Of a DNA stretch of 64,000 bases, positions 55,357-64,000 are shown one piece after another (position 1 is the first letter of the stretch; each line of letters opens with the position of its first letter). The position numbers were made by a program, and so were the translations under genes. Where the stretch lies: positions 2,108,001 through 2,172,000 of the forward strand of contig NZ_JAUTBF010000001.1 in NCBI RefSeq assembly GCF_030818955.1, given 5' to 3'. This stretch comes from Microbacterium trichothecenolyticum. GTDB lineage: Bacteria; Actinomycetota; Actinomycetes; Actinomycetales; Microbacteriaceae. The notes beneath the pieces are model-generated. The model worked only from the letters and a program-made list of their open reading frames with translations. It was not told the DNA's origin and ran no database searches.

Positions 55357-56355
55357 TCAGGATGCCGCCCGCGCGGCGATCTCGATACGAGCGCCGACGC
55401 GACGGGCGAGGCAGCCGGGCAGATCGATCGGGCCCTGCCCGCGCCACTCGGTCGCAAGGCGCGCCACCTCGAGGGTCTGCGAACGCGACAGCGAAACACC
55501 GAACTCGCTCTCGACGACATACCGCACGATGCGGTTTCGCAGCGCCGCGGGATTGGCGGCGAGGGCGGCGACCGAGACCGAGATGCCCGCCTCGGCGTGC
55601 TCGACGATGTCTTCGATCGTCTCGTCGATCATCTCCTGGAACGCCGCGGCATCCTCCCGAAGCTGCTCGGCGGTGCGGGCGAGGGCCTCGGCGATGCCCG
55701 GGCCGAGCTCGGCCTCGAGCACGGGCAGCACACGTTCGCGCACCCGTACACGCGCGAACGCCGGGTCGGCGTTATGAGGATCCGTCCACGGGGAGAGCCC
55801 CTCGGCGGCGCAGGCGGCGACGGTCGTCCGCCGGTGCACCGACAGCAGCGGGCGCACCCACAGCGGGCCCGTCGCGTCACGTCGCTCCACCGGCATCCCG
55901 GCCAGGCTCAGGGCGCCCGAGCCGCGGGCGAGCCCGAGCAGCACGGTCTCGGCCTGATCGTCGAGCGTGTGGCCGAGCAAGACGACATCGGCCCCGACGT
56001 CGTCGGCCGCGCGGGACAGAGCCGCGTACCGCGCCTCGCGGGCCGCTGCCTCGGGACCCTCGCCCGGTGCCACCTCGACACGCACGACCCGGGCATCGAG
56101 TCCCAGGCGCCGGGCGGTGTCGGCGGCACGGGACGCGATGGCATCCGACCCCTCCTGCAGACCGTGGTCGATCACGACGGCGTGAGCCGGGATGCCGCGG
56201 CGCTCGGCCTCGAAGGCCGTCGCGGCCGCGAGGGCGAGCGAGTCCGGACCCCCGGAGAGGGCGACGACGGCAGACCCATCGACCCTCTCGAGCACCGCGC
56301 GCACGGCGCGGCGCACTTCGGCGACGGACGGATCGAGCCCGGGACGGTTCTCCAT
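55357..56355 (-). CDS. tilS: tRNA(Ile)-lysidine synthase
   Basis: 332 residues from ATG 56355. PP-loop VVALSGGPDSLALAAATAFE (SGGxDS), LLGHTLDDQAETVLLGLARG and WVRPLLSVHRRTTVAACAAE, followed by a helical C-terminal region. It modifies the CAU anticodon of tRNA-Ile to read AUA. A TACCGT box upstream could give a leaderless transcript, though GGAGGC also precedes the ATG. Confidence 0.94.
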   Translation of the reverse strand: MENRPGLDPSVAEVRRAVRAVLERVDGSAVVALSGGPDSLALAAATAFEAERRGIPAHAVVIDHGLQEGSDAIASRAADTARRLGLDARVVRVEVAPGEGPEAAAREARYAALSRAADDVGADVVLLGHTLDDQAETVLLGLARGSGALSLAGMPVERRDATGPLWVRPLLSVHRRTTVAACAAEGLSPWTDPHNADPAFARVRVRERVLPVLEAELGPGIAEALARTAEQLREDAAAFQEMIDETIEDIVEHAEAGISVSVAALAANPAALRNRIVRYVVESEFGVSLSRSQTLEVARLATEWRGQGPIDLPGCLARRVGARIEIAARAAS

Positions 56356-56567
56356 GCCTCCACGGTATGGCCCGTCGGCCGTGACCCGCGGCTTCCGCGG
56401 GGTGAGGCGCTTGTCCGTGCGGACGCGTGCACGACTCCTGCACATCGACGCGTCAGTGGGTCGACGCGCGATGGCACGCCGGCTCTGCAGGAGTTGTGGG
56501 GGCGGCGCGCCCCGGCGGCGCCCGGATAGGCTGGGCGCGGAAATCCACAGATCTAAGGAGCACGAGT

Positions 56568-57101
56568 ATGGGCGCGTACGACGCCGTCATCGAGATCCCC
56601 CGCGGCAGCCGCGTGAAGTACGAAGTCGACCACGGAACCGGCCGTGTCTACCTCGACCGCATCCTCTACACGGTGTTCGGCTACCCGGCCAACTACGGCT
56701 TCTTCGAGAACACCCTCGGCGAAGACGGCGACCCCCTCGACGTGCTCGTGCTGCTGGACCGCGAGCTGCACCCCGGCATCCTCGCGAAGGTGCGCCCCGT
56801 CGGCGTGCTCAAGATGAGCGACGAGGCCGGCGGCGACGACAAGGTCGTCGCGGTGCTGGCGAAGGACCCGCGCTGGGACCACATCCAGGACGTCGGCGAC
56901 ATCGACGAGTGGACGAAGAAGGAGATCACCCACTTCTTCGAGCACTACAAGGACCTCGAGCCCAACAAGTGGGTCAAGGTCGACGAGTGGGCGGATGCCG
57001 CCGAGGCCGAGCGCCTGGTCAGCGAGGCGTTCACGCGTTTCGACGAGCACGACGCGCAGACCAAGACGCAGGGTTCGGGCGAGGCCCCCAACACGCTCTG
57101 A
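56568..57101 (+). CDS. ppa: Inorganic pyrophosphatase
   Basis: 177 residues. MGAYDAVIEIPRGSRVKYEV, then DHGTGRVYLDRILYTVFGYP, and the signature EDGDPLDVLVLLDR with catalytic Asp residues. It hydrolyses PPi with Mg. The start at 56568 has AAGGAG at 56555-56560 and a TAGGCT promoter box at 56526-56531. Confidence 0.96.
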   Translation: MGAYDAVIEIPRGSRVKYEVDHGTGRVYLDRILYTVFGYPANYGFFENTLGEDGDPLDVLVLLDRELHPGILAKVRPVGVLKMSDEAGGDDKVVAVLAKDPRWDHIQDVGDIDEWTKKEITHFFEHYKDLEPNKWVKVDEWADAAEAERLVSEAFTRFDEHDAQTKTQGSGEAPNTL

Positions 57102-57118
57102 TTCCGCCGCGTACGCGA

Positions 57119-57147
57119 AGAACCCCCGGTCCGAGACCGGGGGTTCT
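57119..57147. terminator. Bidirectional terminator between ppa and the M23 gene
   Basis: AGAACCCCCGGTC (57119-57131) pairs with GACCGGGGGTTCT (57135-57147) around a 3-nt loop. Confidence 0.85.
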
Positions 57148-57153
57148 GTCGTA

Positions 57154-58596
57154 TCAGACGTCGATGCCGCGCCAGCGCAACCACGGCGCCGGGTCGGTGG
57201 TCCCACCCCACGGGGGGTAGACCTCGAAGTGCAGGTGGCACCCGAACGAGTTGCCGGTCTGGCCCGCAGCGGCGATCTGCTGGCCCGAGTTGACCCACTG
57301 ACCGTTCGAGACGTAGATGCCGCCGTTGACGATGTGGGCGTACCCGGTGGCCGAGCCATCCGGGTGCTCGATGCGGATGTAGTTGCCGTAGCCGCCGTTG
57401 TAGCCGGCGTAGCTCACTCGACCCTCGAAGGCCGCGTAGATCGGCGACCAGCACCCGGCCCCGAAGTCGAGCCCGAGGTGCCACGAACTGGCGCAGTAGC
57501 TGCCGTTGCACTGGCTGGAGCGCGGGCCGTAGCCCGAGGTCGTGCCGGCCCAGGACGGACGCGACCAGCCGCCCGGTCCACCGCCGCCGCCGTTGCCGCC
57601 ACCGCCTCCACCGCCGCTGTCGCCACCACCGCCGCCGCCGTTGTTGCTGTTGTTGTTGGCGCGGTCGCGCTCCTCCTGCTCGCGACGCTCGCGCTCGGCA
57701 CGGTCGCGCGCCTCGGCCTCTTCGCGGGCCTTGCGCTCGCGCTCTTCCCGCGCCTTGCGCTCGGCCTCGACGCCGGCCTGGTAGTCGGCGACCGTCTTGG
57801 CCGTCGTGTCTTGCAGAGCCGCCAGCTGCGCCTCGAGGGTCGCCTGGTTCGCCTGCTGCTCGGCCAGCGCGGCCTGCGCCGCATCGGCGGCCTGCTGGGC
57901 GGCCTGCATCTTCTCTTCGGCGATCTTCTGCAGACGGTCGCGCTCGGTGCGGGCATCGCTGGCCTGGTTGCTCAGCTGCTGCGCGGAATCGCGTGCGGTG
58001 ACGGCGGCGGCGTACACCGAGCGGTTGCGCTCGATGAGCTTGTCCATGGTGCCGAGCTTGGCCAGCAGATCGTCTGCCGTGGCGGCCGAGCCCGAGAAGA
58101 ACAGGTCGAGCGAGGTGTCATCACCGCCGGAGCGGTAGAGCTGCGCGGCGACCTTGCCGGCTTTGTTCGCCGCGTCGACGGCCTCAGCGGCCTTCGCATC
58201 GGCCTGGGTCTGGATCTGCTGCGCCCGATAGTCGGCATCGAAGTAGGCCTGCTGCGCCGCGTAGTACTCATCGGAGCGGGCGACCACCTCGGCTTGCGTA
58301 CGGGCGACCTCGGATTGCAGACCCTGGATCAGTCCTTGGATACGCGAGATCTCGCCGGCCTTGGCCGCCTCGTTCGCGCGAGCCGCTTCGACGTCGGCCC
58401 ACGACGGGTAATCGGCCGCGAACGCCGGCGAACCGAGGCTCGGCGCCACCGCGCCGAATGCTCCCACGGCGACCGCACCGAACGCACCCAGTTTGAGCGC
58501 GCTGCGTCGATCGAACGACGGCCAGAGACGCCGCCGCTCTTCCGCGGTGGGCGCGCAGCCGCAGTCCTCTGATTCGTCGGGGCGCTCAAGCGTCAC
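57154..58596 (-). CDS. Tat-exported M23 cell-wall endopeptidase
   Basis: 480 residues. A 28-residue cytoplasmic lead with a C-G-C pair precedes the twin-arginine motif DRRSALKLGAFGAVAVG and cleavage at AFA. Then a long coiled coil (residues ~65-310, with Glu/Arg/Ala-rich repeats), a Gly/Asn-rich linker (~315-350) and the M23 domain: HLGLDFGAGCWSPIYAAFEG (Zn His, Asp) and FGCHLHFEVYPPWGG (Zn His, catalytic His). It should cleave peptidoglycan peptides during division; the coiled coil resembles EnvC/PcsB-type regulators. Confidence 0.92.
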   Translation of the reverse strand: MTLERPDESEDCGCAPTAEERRRLWPSFDRRSALKLGAFGAVAVGAFGAVAPSLGSPAFAADYPSWADVEAARANEAAKAGEISRIQGLIQGLQSEVARTQAEVVARSDEYYAAQQAYFDADYRAQQIQTQADAKAAEAVDAANKAGKVAAQLYRSGGDDTSLDLFFSGSAATADDLLAKLGTMDKLIERNRSVYAAAVTARDSAQQLSNQASDARTERDRLQKIAEEKMQAAQQAADAAQAALAEQQANQATLEAQLAALQDTTAKTVADYQAGVEAERKAREERERKAREEAEARDRAERERREQEERDRANNNSNNGGGGGGDSGGGGGGGNGGGGGPGGWSRPSWAGTTSGYGPRSSQCNGSYCASSWHLGLDFGAGCWSPIYAAFEGRVSYAGYNGGYGNYIRIEHPDGSATGYAHIVNGGIYVSNGQWVNSGQQIAAAGQTGNSFGCHLHFEVYPPWGGTTDPAPWLRWRGIDV

Positions 58597-58732
58597 GGGA
58601 ATACCTCATCTCACCGGTTCGCAACTCGGCAACAGTAGCAACACGAGTCACACGAACAACAGGGCGAGTTCCCGCTGTCCCGGCTCATCCTGCGCCCTCG
58701 ACACGCTCGGGACGCGTACGCCACGCCCTCGA

Positions 58733-58762
58733 TTGGCAATCTCGGAGATTGTGAAGTAGGCT
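58733..58762 (+). promoter_or_regulatory. Promoter of the tRNA operon
   Basis: TTGGCA (58733-58738) and TAGGCT (58757-58762) with an 18-nt spacer, about 47 nt before the tRNA-Glu gene. Confidence 0.65.
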
Positions 58763-58809
58763 CGGTCGTCGGCAAGCGAGGTTGGAATCGCAAGGTTCCC
58801 GGCTCATCC

Positions 58810-58882
58810 GGCCCCATCGTTTAGCGGCCTAGGACGCCGCCCTTTCACGGCGGTAGCACGGGTTCGAATCCCGTTGGGGTCA
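58810..58882 (+). tRNA. tRNA-Glu(TTC)
   Basis: 73 nt. Acceptor GGCCCCA pairs with TGGGGTC; anticodon arm CCGCC-CTTTCAC-GGCGG gives TTC; T arm GGGTTCGAATCCC. First of three tRNAs in one operon. CCA is not encoded. Confidence 0.95.
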
Positions 58883-58908
58883 CTTTCCGGTAATAATTGA
58901 ATAAGCAT

Positions 58909-58982
58909 GGCCCTGTAGCGCAGTTGGTTAGCGTGCCGCCCTGTCACGGCGGAGGTCGCGGGTTCAAGTCCCGTCAGGGTCG
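58909..58982 (+). tRNA. tRNA-Asp(GTC)
   Basis: 74 nt. Acceptor GGCCCTG pairs with CAGGGTC; anticodon arm CCGCC-CTGTCAC-GGCGG gives GTC. Lies 26 nt after tRNA-Glu. Confidence 0.95.
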
Positions 58983-59046
58983 CTCCATAGCGACGGGCCT
59001 TCTTTCGAGGAGGCCTTTCGTCTCGGAAGCGGCAGACATGCCGCTC

Positions 59047-59119
59047 GGCTCTGTAGCTCAGTTGGTAGAGCGCACGACTGAAAATCGTGAGGTCACGGGA
59101 TCGACGCCCGTCGGAGCCA
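59047..59119 (+). tRNA. tRNA-Phe(GAA)
   Basis: 73 nt. Acceptor GGCTCTG pairs with CGGAGCC; anticodon arm CACGA-CTGAAAA-TCGTG gives GAA. The T-loop sequence GGGATCGACGCCC is complete. Confidence 0.95.
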
Positions 59120-59122
59120 CTG

Positions 59123-59153
59123 GACCCTCGTGAGGCTTCTACTCACGGGGGTC
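59123..59153 (+). terminator. Terminator of the tRNA operon
   Basis: GACCCTCGTGAG (59123-59134) pairs with CTCACGGGGGTC (59142-59153), followed by TTTCTCGTTTCT. Confidence 0.8.
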
Positions 59154-59495
59154 TTTCTCGTTTCTGGACGCCGCGCGCGCCTCGCGCGTGCGCGGACGCA
59201 CGCGCTTTCGCGCAGACGCCCGTTCGAGCACAGGCGATCACGCGAGAACAGGCCGCCCGGCGCCCAGACCGCCCTGCTTTCGCACGATGGCCTGTTCTCA
59301 CCGACGCCTCCGCCACACCAACGCCTCCGCCCCGCCGACGCCTCCGCCACACCGATGCAGCCCCGCCGACGCCGCGCGCGCGTGGGTGGTTCCGCGGGCC
59401 ACCGGACAGCGCTACTATTAGTTGACTTTTAGCAAGCACCTGGCGCCCGACTCCGCCTTCTCGAGCCGCCCGCCACCCCTTCTCGATGAGGACGA
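59154..59495. other. GC-rich intergenic region with degenerate short repeats
   Basis: No gene is supported. CCGACGCCTCCGCCACACC occurs twice (59301-59319 and 59335-59353) among partial copies (GACGCC, ACGCCTCCGCC). The open frames give Arg/Pro-rich text without motifs. An AT-rich patch near 59411-59435 (TACTATTAGTTGACTTTTAG) probably holds the promoter of the MFS gene. Confidence 0.6.
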
Positions 59496-61557
59496 ATGTC
59501 AGACATCACCCAGAGCCGGCGCGCGCGCACCGCCGCCACCGACACGGTCATGACCCACCGCATGATCATGTTCGTCATCTTCGGCCTGATGGCCGGAATG
59601 TTCCTGTCCGCCCTCGACCAGACCGTCGTCGGCACGTCTATCCGCACGATCGGCGACGACCTGCAGGGCCTCAGCCTGCAGGCCTGGGTCACCACCGCCT
59701 ACCTGATCGTCTCGACGATCGCGACGCCCATCTACGGCAAGCTCTCCGACATCTTCGGACGCCGCCCATTGTTCCTGCTGGCGATCCTCATCTTCATCGT
59801 CGGCTCGATCCTCGCGAGCTTCTCGACCTCGATGATCGAGCTCGCCGCGTTCCGCGCGATCCAGGGACTGGGCGCCGGTGGCCTCATGTCGATGCCGCTC
59901 GCGATCATGGGAGACATGCTCGCGCCCCGCGAGCGCGCGAAGTACCAGGGCTACTTCCTCGCCGTCTTCGGTATCTCCAGCGTCATCGGCCCGCTCGTGG
60001 GCGGCCTGTTCGCGGGAGCCGACCAGATCCTCTGGATCACCGGCTGGCGCTGGGTCTTCCTCATCAACGTGCCCATCGGCATCGCCGCGCTCGCGATCGT
60101 CTGGCGCTTCCTGCACCTTCCCAAGCAGCCGCGTCACTCCGTGCGCATCGACTGGTGGGGCGCGACGACCGTCATCGTGGCGCTCGTGCCGCTGCTGCTC
60201 GTCGCCGAGCAGGGCCGCGAATGGGGTTGGGGCTCGCCGATCGCCCTCGCCTGCTACGTCGTGGGGGGCCTCGGCATCCTGGCCTTCGTGATCGCCGAGC
60301 GAGCGATGGGAGACGACGCCCTCATCCCGCTGAAGCTGTTCCGCTCGCCGACCTTCTCGATGGCGACCGTGATCGGCGTGCTGGTCGGGTTCGGCATGTT
60401 CGGCGCGATGCTCACCCTGCCGCTGTACCTGCAGCTCGTGCTGGGCTCGAACCCCACGCAGAGCGGTTTCGAGATGCTGCCGATGATCCTCGGCCTCATG
60501 ATCGCCTCGATCGGCAGCGGTCAGATCATCGCGCGAACCGGCCGCTACCGGATGTTCCCGATCATCGGCACGCTGCTGATGTCGGTCGGCTTCTTCCTGC
60601 TGACGTTCCTGAAGTACGACAGCCCGTACTGGCACGTCGCGATCGCGATGCTCGTCATCGGTCTGGGTCTCGGCCAGCTCATGCAGACCCTGACCATCGC
60701 CAGCCAGAACTCGGTGGGCCTGCGCGACATGGGTGTGGCCACGAGCGGGTCGACGTTCTTCCGTCAGATCGGCGGGACATTGGGCACCGCCGTCCTGCTC
60801 TCGCTGCTGTTCACGCTCATGCCGACGAACGTCATCGGATCGTTCAGCGACCGTACGACCCTGACCGACGCGCTCGACGCCGCCCTCGACCCGACCGTGT
60901 CGTCGGCCCCGGCGAACCAGAAGATCATGTCGGCGATCTACGCCCCGATCGTGTCGCGAGCGACCGACGCCGTCACGACCCAGCTGCAGCAGAACGTGCA
61001 GCAGGCTCAGGATGCCGCGACCCAGGCCGTGGCCCAGAAGGTCGCCGCCGGGCAGCTCCCGGCCTCGGCCCAGGCGGCGGCGACGCAGGCCGCGATCGCC
61101 CAGGCTCTCACCGCCGCGACCACGCAGGTCCAGCAGCAGATGCCGGTCGCGCGCATCGCGTCGGACGGGACGGTGAGCCTCGACTTCTCCGACGCCGCGC
61201 AGCGTGCCGCCTTCGTCGACACCATCGCGACGAACCTCGAGGACCAGTTCCGCGCCGGAGACGACAACGCCTCGGTCGGCGACTCCACGCTCGACGACAC
61301 CTCGTTCCTGGTGAACGCCGACCCGCGCCTGGCCAAGCCGTTCCTCGTCGGGTTCAACGCGTCGGCGGTGAGCGTCTACGGGGTGGCGATGTCGGTCCTG
61401 CTGCTGGCCTTCGTGCTGTCGCTGTTCTTCCGCACCCCGCCGCTGCGCGCCAAGTCGGGCCCTGCAGGAAGCCGCCGACGAGCGCCGCGGACGAGAAGAC
61501 GAGGAGAAGCGCGCCGACGAAGCCGCCGCTCAATCGGGCGCGCTCCTCGCCCCGTGA
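59496..61557 (+). CDS. DHA2-family MFS drug efflux transporter, frameshift near the end
   Basis: About 686 residues. Fourteen helices are expected; motif A GKLSDIFGRRPLFLLAIL and motif C-like GISSVIGPLVGGLFAGA are clear, with LDQTVVGTSIRTIGDDLQGL in helix 1. A large soluble insert between the last helices (about residues 460-610, rich in Ala and Gln) is typical of actinobacterial EmrB/QacA-type pumps. After FFRTPPLRAKSG one extra base near 61456-61460 shifts frame; the corrected tail is LQEAADERRGREDEEKRADE to ALLAP, stop 61557. Uncorrected, the frame runs on to 61892. Confidence 0.88.
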
Positions 61558-61595
61558 GACGGTGGGGGCGGGCCGTCGTCCGCCCCCACCGTCTC
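61556..61595. terminator. Bidirectional 16-bp hairpin
   Basis: GAGACGGTGGGGGCGG (61556-61571) pairs with CCGCCCCCACCGTCTC (61580-61595). It lies right at the corrected MFS stop and at the stop of the CoA-ligase remnant. Confidence 0.8.
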
Positions 61596-61860
61596 ACCCG
61601 GCCTCGCGGGCCCGCAGGTGCTTTCGCAGAACTTGCCGGATGCCGACTGCGGCACCGCGGGACGAACCCCACGCGCCGCACCTTGTTGTGCGGTGCGACC
61701 TCGGCCGCGACCAGGTCCTCGGGGGTGAGCTCGACGCCGCGCGCGACGACGACGAAGGCCTCGGGAATCTCCCGCCGGTCGTCGTCGAGGGCGCCGATGA
61801 CGGCGGCATCCTGGATTGTCGGATGCGATAGCCGGACGTGGGGTCGATCAGCACGACACG
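61594..61860 (-). pseudogene. C-terminal remnant of an acyl-CoA synthetase/4CL-like ligase
   Basis: It reads HPTIQDAAVIGALDDDRREI, PEAFVVVARGVELTPEDLVA and APHNKVRRVGFVP, the AMP-binding-enzyme C-terminal subdomain. Two missing bases then hide SASGK and VLRKHLRAREAG, which end at the normal stop 61594. The N-terminal ~400 residues are absent. It lies downstream of chrA on the same strand. Confidence 0.65.
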
Positions 61861-61899
61861 GTCGAGATCGGACGCGTCCAGCGCGCCCCTGACCCCGCC

Positions 61900-63093
61900 T
61901 CACAGGAGGGCGAGGAGCACTCCCCCGCCGGCTCCGACGAGGACCACGACCCATGCCGGAGCGCGCAACGCCGTCAACAGCACGAATCCGACGACGGCGA
62001 GGACGAACGCACCGGTCCCGGCGATCGCGGTCGTGAACACCGGGGTGTACAGGGCCGCGCCCAGGATGCCGACCACCGCGGCGTTCGCACCCCGCATCGC
62101 CGAGCGCACCGACGCACGCCCGCGCAGGGCGTCCCAGAACGGCAGCACGCCCACCAGCACGAGCAAGCCGGGGAGGAAGATCGCGACGAGGGCGACCGCC
62201 GCGCCGACGACGCCGCCCGGGCCCACGCCCGACACGGCGCCGAGGTAGGCGGCGAAGGTGAACAGCGGGCCCGGCACGGCCTGCGCCGCGCCGTAACCCG
62301 AGAGGAACGCCTCGGGAGACACCCATCCGCTCTCGACGACGCCCGCCTGCAGCAGGGGCAGCACGACGTGCCCTCCCCCGAACACCAGGGCACCCGAGCG
62401 GAAGAAGACATCGGCGAGCGCGAGCGCGCCCGAACCCGTCACCGAGGCGAGCACCGGGAGTCCGACGAGTCCGACGCCGGCCGCCACGAGGCACGCGATC
62501 GCGACCGCCCGGGGTACACCGAACGCGACCAGGTGAGACCCGGGAGGCTCTTCGGTTCCGCGAAGGAGCAGCAGGCCCGCGAGGAACCCCACGGCCAGGG
62601 CGCCGATCTGCCCGAGCGCTCCGGGCACGAGCAGGGCGAGGGCGAGGGCGACGACCGCGATGCCCGCGCGGCGCGCGTCGGGGGCGAGGGTGCGGGCCAT
62701 CCCCCACACCGCGTGGGCGACGATCGCAACCGCGATGATCTTCAAACCCGACAGCACCCCGTCGCCGACGGAGCCGCCCACCAGCGCCGCGCCCGCCGCG
62801 AACGCGACGAGCAGGACCGCCGAGGGCACCGTGAACCCGACGAAGGCGGCGAGAGCCCCGAGGGCGCCGGCACGCTGCAAGCCGATCGCGAAGCCGACCT
62901 GGCTCGATGCGGGGCCCGGGAGGAACTGGCACAGCGCCACGAGGTCGGCGTAGGCGCGGTCGTCCATCCAGCGACGTCGCTCGACGAAGTCGGAGCGGAA
63001 ATAGCCCAGGTGCGCGACGGGACCACCGAACGATGTCACCCCCAAGCGCAGGAACGCGAGGAACACCTCGCTCACGCGGCCCGGTCGTTGCAT
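61900..63093 (-). CDS. chrA: Chromate transporter ChrA (two-domain CHR family)
   Basis: 397 residues. Two homologous halves, each with about five helices and the CHR motifs FGGPVAHLGYFRSDFVERRR (first) and FGGGHVVLPLLQAGVVESGW (second), plus FLPGPASSQVGFAIGLQRAG and AAQAVPGPLFTFAAYLGAVS. It exports chromate by a proton antiport. It starts 40 nt after the Gfo/Idh gene. Confidence 0.93.
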   Translation of the reverse strand: MQRPGRVSEVFLAFLRLGVTSFGGPVAHLGYFRSDFVERRRWMDDRAYADLVALCQFLPGPASSQVGFAIGLQRAGALGALAAFVGFTVPSAVLLVAFAAGAALVGGSVGDGVLSGLKIIAVAIVAHAVWGMARTLAPDARRAGIAVVALALALLVPGALGQIGALAVGFLAGLLLLRGTEEPPGSHLVAFGVPRAVAIACLVAAGVGLVGLPVLASVTGSGALALADVFFRSGALVFGGGHVVLPLLQAGVVESGWVSPEAFLSGYGAAQAVPGPLFTFAAYLGAVSGVGPGGVVGAAVALVAIFLPGLLVLVGVLPFWDALRGRASVRSAMRGANAAVVGILGAALYTPVFTTAIAGTGAFVLAVVGFVLLTALRAPAWVVVLVGAGGGVLLALL

Positions 63094-63133
63094 CCCTCGA
63101 TCATCGCGGCGTCAGGCGAACAACGGGTGAATG

Positions 63134-64000
63134 TCACGACAAGGGAACGCGCAACAGCTCGTCCACGAGTCGGAGCGTCACCCCCGTGAGCTCCTGGTCC
63201 GTCGAGACGTCGCCACCGGCGATGCTGTCGCGCAGTCGCTCCACCTCACCGACCATCGGATTGGCCGGCGCGTCGACCTCGATCACCTCGACCTGCCCCT
63301 CTCGGGGCGAAACGGTGAGGCGTCGCGGCGCGTCGATCGCGTCGATCGACAGCGAACCCTGTTCCCCCTGGATCTCACTCGGCAGGCCGGTGTCGGTGAT
63401 CTTCGACCAAGCGACGTCGGCGACGAACCCGTCGTAGGCGGCGATCGCGCTGCCCAGGCCGTCGGTGCCGGAGGCGATACCCACGCGCACGCCCCGTATC
63501 GCGCGCGGCGCGCCGAAGAGTCGCACGAGGGCGTGCAGGGGATAGACGCCGAGATCGCGCAGCGCGCTCCCGCCGAGGGCGGGGTCGAAGATGTTCGTCT
63601 GCTCGCCCGCCAGCACGTGGTCGTAGCGGGCCGAGCGCTTCTCGTAGCGGAACGAGACGCGGCGGATCTCGCCCAACCGCGGCAGCGCCGCCCGTACCGC
63701 GGCGAGACCGGGGTCGTACGCCGTGCGCATGGCCTCCAGCAGCACGACGCCGCGCGCGCGGGCGTGAGACACCGCGGCATCCCACTCCCCCGCCGTCAGC
63801 ACCGCGGGCTTCTCCACGAGCACCGGGATGCCGGCATCCACCGCCGCACGCACCTGGTCGCCGTGCAGGGCGTTGGGGCTCGCGAGATACACGGCATCGA
63901 CATCGGAGGCGGCGAGCAGTTCGTCGAGGCCGACCGCGATGCCCGGTGCGCCGATCGCATCGGCGAACGCGCGGGCACGCCGGCCGTCGCGGGAGGCCAC
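63134..64000 (-). CDS. Gfo/Idh/MocA-family oxidoreductase, N-terminus beyond the window
   Basis: 289 residues visible. The NAD-binding domain's later part has ASDVDAVYLASPNALHGDQV and VLVEKPAVLTAGEWDAAV (E-K-P motif with catalytic Lys), and the C-terminal domain YDHVLAGEQTNIFDPALGGS, ALRDLGVYPLHALVRLFG (Asp/His). The GxGxxG loop is missing at the right edge. It is a sugar- or inositol-type dehydrogenase; substrate unknown. Confidence 0.88.
   Translation of the reverse strand: MASRDGRRARAFADAIGAPGIAVGLDELLAASDVDAVYLASPNALHGDQVRAAVDAGIPVLVEKPAVLTAGEWDAAVSHARARGVVLLEAMRTAYDPGLAAVRAALPRLGEIRRVSFRYEKRSARYDHVLAGEQTNIFDPALGGSALRDLGVYPLHALVRLFGAPRAIRGVRVGIASGTDGLGSAIAAYDGFVADVAWSKITDTGLPSEIQGEQGSLSIDAIDAPRRLTVSPREGQVEVIEVDAPANPMVGEVERLRDSIAGGDVSTDQELTGVTLRLVDELLRVPLS

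Noticed and set aside
59301..59353. Possible CRISPR-like short repeats
   Set aside because: Only two exact copies with a 15-nt gap and no cas gene; they are simple GC-rich repeats.
59087..59439. Several Arg/Pro-rich open frames after tRNA-Phe
   Set aside because: No ribosome site or motif; composition follows the short GC-rich repeats.
61376..62932. 518-codon minus-strand frame downstream of chrA
   Set aside because: Most of it is another frame of chrA. Only the part at 61,594-61,860 carries real protein signal, reported as a CoA-ligase remnant.

Overview
High-GC actinobacterial chromosome, most likely Microbacterium or a close relative (Microbacteriaceae). The evidence is the gene order tilS-hpt-ftsH-folE-folP-folB-folK-DUF3180-two PH-domain proteins-DUF2520, single-copy lysS and clpC, stop/start overlaps of the ATGA/GTGA type throughout, and TANNNT boxes 6-7 nt before start codons, which point to leaderless mRNAs. 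The assignment is by family recognition only; no search was run.

Layout. (1) 1-7,140 is accessory DNA, the end of an island inserted at the 3' end of tRNA-Ser(CGA). It holds a decayed IS3 element, a cut AAA+ transposition ATPase, a tetR-led operon, a secreted nuclease-toxin-like protein with a convergent small gene, a second IS3 element broken by an IS481 element, and an ORF that joins the IS481 DNA-binding N-terminus in frame to the catalytic half of the island's tyrosine integrase. (2) 7,360-9,150 is core: ldh, a DUF4304 gene, then the first 49 codons of radA. (3) 9,150-26,466 is a 17.7-kb insertion between two identical-looking 377-bp direct repeats (8,773-9,149 and 26,467-26,843). The repeats duplicate the DUF4304 3' end and the radA 5' end, so one intact copy of each gene remains. 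Cargo: conjugative-relaxase and amidase remnants around a peptide/amino-sugar catabolic cluster. That cluster has NagB, a HutC-type GntR regulator, a complete dipeptide-type ABC importer, an M17 aminopeptidase, a class III aminotransferase, an FGGY kinase, a LysA-like decarboxylase and a cytoplasmic serine beta-lactamase-fold hydrolase. Related AT-rich palindromes lie in front of its transcription units. (4) 26,697-64,000 is mostly core: radA, a BLUF photoreceptor, a gamma-glutamylation catabolic operon best explained as ethanolamine use, clpC, cls, lysS, the folate/ftsH operon, ppa, a Tat-type M23 hydrolase, a tRNA Glu-Asp-Phe operon, a drug-efflux MFS protein, chrA and a partial Gfo/Idh oxidoreductase.

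How the genes fit together. The catabolic island looks self-contained: peptide import, cleavage from the N-terminus (M17) and by a beta-lactamase-fold enzyme, amino-acid conversion (LysA-like, aminotransferase) and sugar entry (kinase, NagB), under one UTRA-domain repressor. Peptidoglycan-derived peptides are one reasonable substrate guess but are not proven.

Caution. Several genes that should be intact (folP, cls, the MFS 3' end, a SMI1-like gene, an IS3 orfB) each carry one extra G or C in a GC-rich run. This may be a sequencing artefact rather than biology.
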